A DNA stretch of 21,935 nucleotides from CAZAYP01 sp964489425 [NCBI: uncultured Verrucomicrobiota bacterium] (GTDB lineage: Bacteria; Verrucomicrobiota; Kiritimatiellia; RZYC01): contig CAZAYP010000078.1 of the NCBI GenBank assembly GCA_964489425.1, forward strand, positions 1-21,935, written 5' to 3'. This document shows positions 17,411 through 21,935 of this stretch, one piece after another. Both the position numbers and the translations under genes were made by a program. A model generated the notes under the pieces. The model saw only the letters and a program-made list of their open reading frames with translations, did no database searches and had not been told where the DNA came from. Every line of letters begins with the position of its first letter. Within the stretch, counting starts at the first letter, position 1.

Positions 17411-20214
17411 ATTGTTTCTCCCCATTCCAGACCATTGCCTGCTGGAGGTGTGATGGTTCCATCGTCCACTACATCAGATTTAGCGGTCGTGCCGGGTGGG
17501 GGTATCTCCTGCAACCCGGCATGGTCGGCACACCCGGCATGGTCGGCACACCCGGCATTGAGGGGTTGTTGAACAGGGCTTGCGACCATCCGTATACTGG
17601 TGTCGCAGTCGGTCGGGGCTATGGGAGTATGGTTATTGGTGTCTTGCTCATCATCTATGTCGGGTGGGGGTATCACTTGTAAACCGGCAGACCCGGCAGG
17701 GTCGGCAGGTCGGCACAGCGTTTGCCCTGTTTTTTCATGTGTGCTGGATTCATCAACGATAGCGGGGGCGAGATCGAGTCTGTCATTGACCATGCTTTCG
17801 GTATGTGTGCCGGGCGGGGGTACCTGCTGCAAACCGGCACAGTCGGCAGGGTCGGCAGGTCGGCATTCCGGTTGTGCCGGGTTGCCGGGTATGCCGATGT
17901 TGCCGGGTTGCGAGGGGTCCTCCGTTGGTATCCCGTATGCGGCAGCCAAGGAAAGAAATCGTTCACGGCTTATTTGCCACAGCTTTGATCGTGTACTACG
18001 TTTGGATGGCCGCTCTAAGCGTAGGCGCTTGAGATTCTGCCCGATCCGAGCCGCGTCGATGGTGTGTTGCCCCGGCGATGCCACGTTCGCTTCGGCCATG
18101 AGTCGGTTGACGATTTCCGCCAGTTCGTGCGGCGCAAAAACCAAGTTGTCCACGTCCGGTTTCTTGGTGAACATTTCCTGAATGCCGGTGATGATCCAGT
18201 TTAGTGGGTTGTTCTCCTCCAGGTCACTTTTTTCGGCTTGGTATGCCACGGACAACTCCTCCATCCGCTGGAAGATTCCGGCCATACCGTGCCGATCCAG
18301 CCAATACGCCACGCCCAGGATCGCACGCCACGGTTCAAGGTTGCGGCCCACCAACCTGGCCTGCATGGCGGCCTGCTTGTCGCATTCCCGGACCTCCACC
18401 AGGTTGGCCAGCGCCAGCGCGTACAGGTCGTCGATCAGGCGGACGCGGTCATGCGGCCAGCACGCGGCGTCCTGCGGGATGCGCACTGACTTGGCCTTAT
18501 TCATGCTCCGGATGAGCGGGATCATGATCGTCCGGCTGGCGAGGACGGCGTCGGGCACACGGATGGCTGAGAACGCGCGTGGGCAATAAGCGTGAACGTG
18601 CCGCGTAGTCCAAGCGCCGTTGCCGTGCGCTTCCTTTAATGTGACGTAGGTGCCCTTACGATTCCCGGCCAGCAGCAGCGCCCTCTTGTCCGGGTCAGTG
18701 CGCCGGTCGTCCATGATGGTCTCGGCGTCATCGAAGGCCAGGGTACCGCCGTAATCGGCAAGGTCACGCAGCGTGGCGAATGTGCCGCCGGATAAAATCA
18801 GGCAGCCCAGAAAACCGAGTTCCGTAATGACGCCCAGGGTCTGGGTTTTGCCCGCGCCCCACTCGCCGTTGGGCCAGAGGTAACCGACCACAGGGAACGC
18901 ATCCAGCAGGTACGTCACGAATACATACAAGGCGACCAACTCGGTCATCGTACGTTGCGGCGCCAGCGACCGGTCGAAGTCAATATAGTGGTCTATCACG
19001 TCGCATACCCGCTTGAACACCTCGACCGAATCGGGCCGTTTGCCCGCTATATAATTCTTAACACCAGCGCCCGACCAGCCCCGGCCAGGTGGTGGAACCT
19101 CATGCAGGTGGACTTGAAGTTTAAGGTCTTCCCAAGGTAGTGCACCAGGCACCTCGTCGCCGCCGAAGAGTGCACCGTCGTCACGAACGACGACGCATTG
19201 CAGGCCGGCGTCGGCGCTAGTTAGATGCACCCAGGCTGCGGCGAAGGCATGCCCCTTGATCAGGCAAAGAGGACGGCGGATTTCGTCGGGCGATGAGTCC
19301 AAAATCTCTACAGCTGATGGACCGTACAGTGGGGCGGCTTGGATGAGCTGCTCCAGTTCCTGCTTGGTGTGACCCATCTCGATCCAATCGGACACGTCCT
19401 TTTTACCGTCTGGCAGGCCCGGCAACTCCAGCACCTTGATTTCGGCCGCGATGCCGATCAGTTCATCGGCGTAGTCGGCAACGTGCTTGCGGCCGGGGGC
19501 GTCGGCGTCAGGGATGAAGACCACGCTGGCGCCGCGCAAGGTGTCTCCATATGCGTCATACCAGCTTTCGCTGGCTCCGCATGGGTTTGTCGTCGCGACC
19601 AGCCCCAGCATGGAAACATTGTCCGCATCTTTTTCGCCTTCCACGAAACAGATCGTCTGGCCGGCCTTCACCGCGGCCATCACATCGGGGAGGCGGTATA
19701 AGACTTTCCGCGCTTCCGGAAACCATTTCGCCTCGGTATCCGGCGCCTTATTCTTATCGGTGGCATCGCGTATGGGATGCCAATCCGATCCCTTGTGAGT
19801 GTACCAGCCCGCGCCCAAACCCCAGACCCAGCCACCGGCGCCGTCGGGTCTACGTTGGACAAACTTTTTCGGCTTGAAACGGATTTTCTGGAACAGCACA
19901 TGGCCGTTTTTGTCCTTATACGAGTATGTCGCCAGTAGTTTGGTCGTGGGTTTCGGCGCCGACCCAGGAAACAAATCACGCATGCCCAATCCCAGCTTGG
20001 CGACAATGGCCTCGGGCGTACAACCACCATGACAATGGACCAAGACCCTGGCATCGCCCTCCTCGCTGACCGATAAGCTCGGGTTATGATCGTCATGTGC
20101 TGGACAGCGTGCCTGCCACCCGCCGGCGCCTTGGGGGCGCGGCGCGGCCCCCAGACGTTCCAAACGCGCGATAACAAGCTCGATGGGCTGCTGGTCGGAT
20201 TTATCGGGCGTCAT
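17407..20214 (-). CDS. Primase-helicase (CHC2-like zinc, TOPRIM, P-loop ATPase) with repeat-rich tail
   Basis: ATG 20214 is chosen because AGGGGG precedes it and the overlap with the upstream gene is then only 14 nt; a longer frame to 20283 lies inside that gene. The 935-residue protein has a zinc-binding site RCPAHDDHNPSL...VHCHGGC (Cys37, His40, Cys61, Cys65), a TOPRIM domain with CFVEGEKDAD (Glu192) and VFIPDADAPG (Asp236, Asp238), and an ATPase with Walker A GEWGAGKT (450-457) and Walker B TLAFDDAE (491-498). PRAFSAIRVPDAVLASRTIM matches the DUF927/DUF3631-like helicase core. The product would unwind DNA and lay RNA primers for the adjacent polymerase. The tail (about 765-935) is a low-complexity region with three copies of a unit ending in AGLQ-x-(V/I)-PPP, at about 783-801, 833-851 and 888-908. 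Confidence 0.9.
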   Translation of the reverse strand: MTPDKSDQQPIELVIARLERLGAAPRPQGAGGWQARCPAHDDHNPSLSVSEEGDARVLVHCHGGCTPEAIVAKLGLGMRDLFPGSAPKPTTKLLATYSYKDKNGHVLFQKIRFKPKKFVQRRPDGAGGWVWGLGAGWYTHKGSDWHPIRDATDKNKAPDTEAKWFPEARKVLYRLPDVMAAVKAGQTICFVEGEKDADNVSMLGLVATTNPCGASESWYDAYGDTLRGASVVFIPDADAPGRKHVADYADELIGIAAEIKVLELPGLPDGKKDVSDWIEMGHTKQELEQLIQAAPLYGPSAVEILDSSPDEIRRPLCLIKGHAFAAAWVHLTSADAGLQCVVVRDDGALFGGDEVPGALPWEDLKLQVHLHEVPPPGRGWSGAGVKNYIAGKRPDSVEVFKRVCDVIDHYIDFDRSLAPQRTMTELVALYVFVTYLLDAFPVVGYLWPNGEWGAGKTQTLGVITELGFLGCLILSGGTFATLRDLADYGGTLAFDDAETIMDDRRTDPDKRALLLAGNRKGTYVTLKEAHGNGAWTTRHVHAYCPRAFSAIRVPDAVLASRTIMIPLIRSMNKAKSVRIPQDAACWPHDRVRLIDDLYALALANLVEVRECDKQAAMQARLVGRNLEPWRAILGVAYWLDRHGMAGIFQRMEELSVAYQAEKSDLEENNPLNWIITGIQEMFTKKPDVDNLVFAPHELAEIVNRLMAEANVASPGQHTIDAARIGQNLKRLRLERPSKRSTRSKLWQISRERFLSLAAAYGIPTEDPSQPGNIGIPGNPAQPECRPADPADCAGLQQVPPPGTHTESMVNDRLDLAPAIVDESSTHEKTGQTLCRPADPAGSAGLQVIPPPDIDDEQDTNNHTPIAPTDCDTSIRMVASPVQQPLNAGCADHAGCADHAGLQEIPPPGTTAKSDVVDDGTITPPAGNGLEWGETI
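17489..17912 (-). repeat. Three ~60-bp repeats with nested 9-bp units in the primase tail
   Basis: Copies at 17489-17550, 17659-17717 and 17807-17866 share a start like GTGCCGGGTGGGGGTAT, then CTGCAAACCGGCA and a run of (C/T)CGGCANNN 9-bp units. The first contains two exact copies of CCCGGCATGGTCGGCACA (17515-17532, 17533-17550) plus a partial third. A further 9-bp run (TTGCCGGGT type) follows at 17874-17911. In frame they encode the AGLQ..PPP and xPG/ADP-type tripeptide repeats. This is not a CRISPR: there are no unique spacers of constant length and the reading frame is kept. Confidence 0.85.
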
Positions 20215-20683
20215 GGCGACCCCCTGTCGGCGGTGTTGTTGATGCAGAAGCGCGCTCTGGTGAGGTGGCGACAATAAGGTCATCGGGAACTGGGCTTATT
20301 GCAGCGATGTTAGCGAAAAGCCGGTCGGGATTCACCTTTGAGGGTACGTGAGCGACGGTGATCAACGCGGTCGCGCCCATAAGCTCAGAGCAGTCAAAAC
20401 CCGCGTTGGGTGGGTAACCGGTCCACGCTTTCAAGAACGCGTAGAGGGCTGATTTTTCGTGGTTGCTAACGCGGAATGTTTTCGATAAGATCTCGTGCTG
20501 GTTGCCCGCCTTGTCGCGAAACGTGAACAAGAACGTCGTAAGGTCTACCTTCTCCATCTCGTCCGACTGAAACTTTTGTCGTACGACCCCGTTCTGGTCC
20601 TCAATGTCAACGCACGTCGCGACAAAAGTGCCTTGCGGCGCAAGCTCGCGGTTTTTTGATTGTGATGTTGGAATAATAGCCAT
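20201..20683 (-). CDS. Phage replication protein, probable OB-like ssDNA-binding protein
   Basis: ATG 20683 follows AGAGGTGGTCAG. The 160-residue protein resembles the conserved phage proteins found just upstream of primase genes. GTFVATCVDIEDQNGVV is a strand pair, LTTFLFTFRDKAGNQHEILS another, KTFRVSNHEKSALYAFLKAW a strand-turn-helix hallmark, and GFDCSELMGATALITVAHVP plus FANIAAISPVPDD the closing strands. The acidic or flexible C-terminus expected of host SSB is absent; the tail is Ser/Thr/Pro-rich. A single-strand-binding or primase-helper role is inferred from family context and position directly before the primase gene, with a 14-nt overlap. Confidence 0.72.
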   Translation of the reverse strand: MAIIPTSQSKNRELAPQGTFVATCVDIEDQNGVVRQKFQSDEMEKVDLTTFLFTFRDKAGNQHEILSKTFRVSNHEKSALYAFLKAWTGYPPNAGFDCSELMGATALITVAHVPSKVNPDRLFANIAAISPVPDDLIVATSPERASASTTPPTGGRHDAR

Positions 20684-20707
20684 CTGACCACCTCTTCTTT
20701 CTGTTTG

Positions 20708-21025
20708 TTATTGTTGACTATCGTCTACCTTCGTCACTCTGGACGAAAAATGGTTTGTCGATCCTTTAGATGTTTTGAGTGCGGCCAACACCTCGGGCAG
20801 TACATACCGCTTTCGCCCGCCGACCCAATGGTGTGGTGGGCGCATGCGCCACAACGTGGTCGCAGATATCTTGAGGCACGCGCACAATTCTTTCGGCGTC
20901 ATTAAATGTTCCGGTTGCCCATTCGGGGCATCGCGCCCATCGAGGGCGGCAACGGCTGCGGCGATGCGCTCGGGCGTGAAATCAAACCCCTGCAAGACAC
21001 TTTTAATAGTTTCTAGCTTGTCCAT
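20708..21025 (-). CDS. AlpA/excisionase-like helix-turn-helix protein, 105 aa
   Basis: ATG 21025 follows GAGGCATTCA. Residues about 42-85 read MTPKELCACLKISATTLWRM then PPHHWVGGRKRYVLPEVLAA, the winged HTH layout of AlpA/Xis/HTH_17 proteins: a helix starting with a KEL(A/C) motif, a recognition helix TTLWRM, a wing and RKRY. The N-terminal 40 residues form a separate helical part (ETIKSVLQGFDFTPERIAAA). It heads the replication cluster (OB-like protein, primase, polymerase) and lies next to a repeat-bearing control region, so regulation of replication genes or excision are both possible. No integrase is seen in the window. Confidence 0.8.
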   Translation of the reverse strand: MDKLETIKSVLQGFDFTPERIAAAVAALDGRDAPNGQPEHLMTPKELCACLKISATTLWRMRPPHHWVGGRKRYVLPEVLAALKTSKGSTNHFSSRVTKVDDSQQ

Positions 21026-21081
21026 TGAATGCCTCGTTTCCGGTTAAATCATTGGTTTTCCTTTCCCTTAGCACTCACCCC

Positions 21082-21173
21082 GCTATTCCGGGGTTCTTGG
21101 CGTGCATTACCCATTGATAAGTAAGATGTAATAAAATATGAGGCTCGTCGTATATGGTTGCTATTCCGGGGTT
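21082..21173. repeat. 14-bp direct repeat pair, GCTATTCCGGGGTT
   Basis: Exact copies at 21082-21095 and 21160-21173, 78 bp apart start to start. The first is embedded in a perfect 6-bp-stem hairpin, the second is not. A 14-bp exact match twice in 100 bp of non-coding sequence is unlikely to be chance. Confidence 0.75.
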
Positions 21174-21341
21174 TTACCCACTCCTAAATCGGTAGAAATG
21201 TGGTGTTTGGGCCAACAATCAGAGGAAGGCCATTCTCGTTATGCCAAGTGCCCAGCATGTCCGTACACCAGGCTGTTCACATTCATTGCGAAGCGGCGGG
21301 TGAGTAATAAACCAGCTTACGATGTCCGGCTATATGCGTAA
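21138..21341 (+). CDS. Doubtful small protein with cysteine cluster, 67 aa
   Basis: The frame begins at ATG 21138 in the control region, without a clear ribosome site. It encodes VEMWCLGQQSEEGHSRYAKC followed by PACPYTRLFTFIAKRR, with Cys, His, Cys and Cys spaced in a manner that could bind zinc, and a basic aromatic C-terminal part. If real it would be a small transcription-factor-like protein transcribed opposite to the replication cluster. The 14-bp repeat lies inside its first codons, which counts against it. Base composition does not decide the matter. Confidence 0.3.
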   Translation: MRLVVYGCYSGVLPTPKSVEMWCLGQQSEEGHSRYAKCPACPYTRLFTFIAKRRVSNKPAYDVRLYA

Positions 21342-21568
21342 TGATCCACGACGCCTACAGGTTCTCGGACTCACAGGCGGCCGACGAACGGCGCTGCGCT
21401 CACGGCATCACGGTGGACTTGTAGCGGAAAAGTATGGGCGCTGATCCGTATGTGAACAGATCGTGCGCTTGGCCGGCTCGTGCCGCCGTGCAGATTAGGA
21501 TTTCGGGCTACATGCCGAACGGTTGAACGTCATGAACGACACCACCACAACCGGCCCGCGCGACGGGA

Positions 21569-21874
21569 TTAGTCGTCTTCTTCCGGGCGATCAAGCTGCG
21601 AAAGCCGGCCGCTTCCATTGATCGGCAGACGAGATGAGTCCAAATGCTTAGACTTCCGGCTATCCTTGTTGACTGCAGCATTGGTGGATTTGATGGCGAT
21701 GATTTTATCCTGCATCCGCTCCATGGCGGTTGTAACAATGCATGCTACCTCTTGATCGTTCACGTTAACCATGTGCTCGGAAAGTGATTCCCTCAAACAT
21801 TGATCGAATAAATTGATGCGACTGTCGTTAGGCAACGATTCGATTGGGGGTGGAGTTCTATTTTGATACTGCAC
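21569..21874 (-). CDS. Hypothetical protein, 101 aa, GTG start
   Basis: The start codon is GTG 21874, supported by GAGG 8 nt upstream (GAGGCAATAAAGTG), an arrangement like that of the HTH gene at 21025. The protein (QYQNRTPPPIESLPNDSRIN ...) is acidic and hydrophilic, with a helical central part (FDQCLRESLSEHMVNVNDQE, then VTTAMERMQDKIIAIKSTNA) and a charged tail ending EEDD. No family is recognised and it has no membrane segment. It lies upstream of the control region and probably belongs to a separate small operon entering from the right edge. Confidence 0.55.
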   Translation of the reverse strand: MQYQNRTPPPIESLPNDSRINLFDQCLRESLSEHMVNVNDQEVACIVTTAMERMQDKIIAIKSTNAAVNKDSRKSKHLDSSRLPINGSGRLSQLDRPEEDD

Positions 21875-21935
21875 TTTATTGCCTCGTCAGCAGAAGTCGT
21901 GGGTAAGTTCGGGTTCGGGTAGTCGGCCAAGGTTA

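Larger units (their letters stand above)
21026..21568. promoter_or_regulatory. Control region upstream of the replication cluster, with repeats and a hairpin
   Basis: This 543-bp stretch holds no convincing minus-strand gene. It has two exact 14-bp copies of GCTATTCCGGGGTT (21082-21095 and 21160-21173) and a perfect hairpin ACCCCG-CTATTC-CGGGGT (21077-21094) built on the first copy. Between the copies lies an AT-rich segment (21114-21143). The repeats flank the AT-rich part immediately upstream of the HTH and replication genes, so an operator or a replication-origin element is possible. A small plus-strand frame at 21138-21341 is listed separately. From 21342 to 21568 I see only a 27-codon frame (21341-21424) joined to it by TAATG. 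Confidence 0.45.

Noticed and set aside
17489-17912. Possible CRISPR array
   Set aside because: Repeats have variable length and spacing, no constant unique spacers, and lie in frame inside a primase gene.

Overview
The window looks like the replication and accessory region of a large mobile element, either a phage (prophage or large free phage) or a phage-like plasmid, from a GC-rich Gram-negative, probably proteobacterial, host. The reasons are the dense packing of small genes with 1-14 nt overlaps, strong AAGGAG-type ribosome sites, a lipobox-bearing small protein, and a set of families typical of such elements (DUF932, DUF3150, phage-type family A DNA polymerase, CHC2/TOPRIM primase-helicase, an OB-like replication protein). 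No structural, packaging, integrase, tRNA or rRNA gene is visible, so phage and plasmid cannot be told apart from this window alone.

Layout. A truncated DUF932 gene leaves the left edge on the minus strand (1-573). A divergent control region (574-900) separates it from a long plus-strand array of about 22 genes (901-13198). That array carries a small DNA-binding-like protein, a two-segment membrane protein, a complete DnaN-type sliding clamp with an extra C-terminal tail, a small unknown, a 161-aa replication/recombination-associated protein, a Cas4/RecB-type PD-(D/E)XK nuclease with a likely Fe-S cluster, a lipoprotein with a second membrane anchor, a membrane protein, two unknowns and a DUF3150 protein. 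It continues with five small unknowns, the trio DUF1257 (Ycf35) / DUF2997 / Ycf46-type AAA ATPase with two small proteins between them, and ends with a papain-fold (C39-like) protein and an acid-ceramidase/NAAA-like Ntn hydrolase. Several hairpins with T-rich tails sit inside the array just before new ribosome sites and may act as internal terminators or attenuators.

The right part is on the minus strand and converges on the left array near 13200-13255. Read in its own direction (21874 to 13255) it holds a GTG-start unknown, a 0.54-kb control region with repeats, an AlpA/excisionase-like HTH protein, an OB-like replication protein, a primase-helicase, a family A DNA polymerase with proofreading domain, a HYT-motif protein that may be ADP-ribosyltransferase-like, two small unknowns, and an Xre-type regulator.

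Taken together the element carries its own primase-helicase, polymerase, candidate ssDNA-binding protein, sliding clamp and nuclease, so it probably replicates with little help from host replication proteins. The most unusual parts are the Ycf35/DUF2997/Ycf46 module outside cyanobacteria and plastids, the neighbouring papain-fold plus Ntn-hydrolase pair, the tailed sliding clamp with an internal start, and 9-bp-period repeats shared by the polymerase and primase genes. All family assignments come from reading the protein sequences by eye; none was searched against a database.
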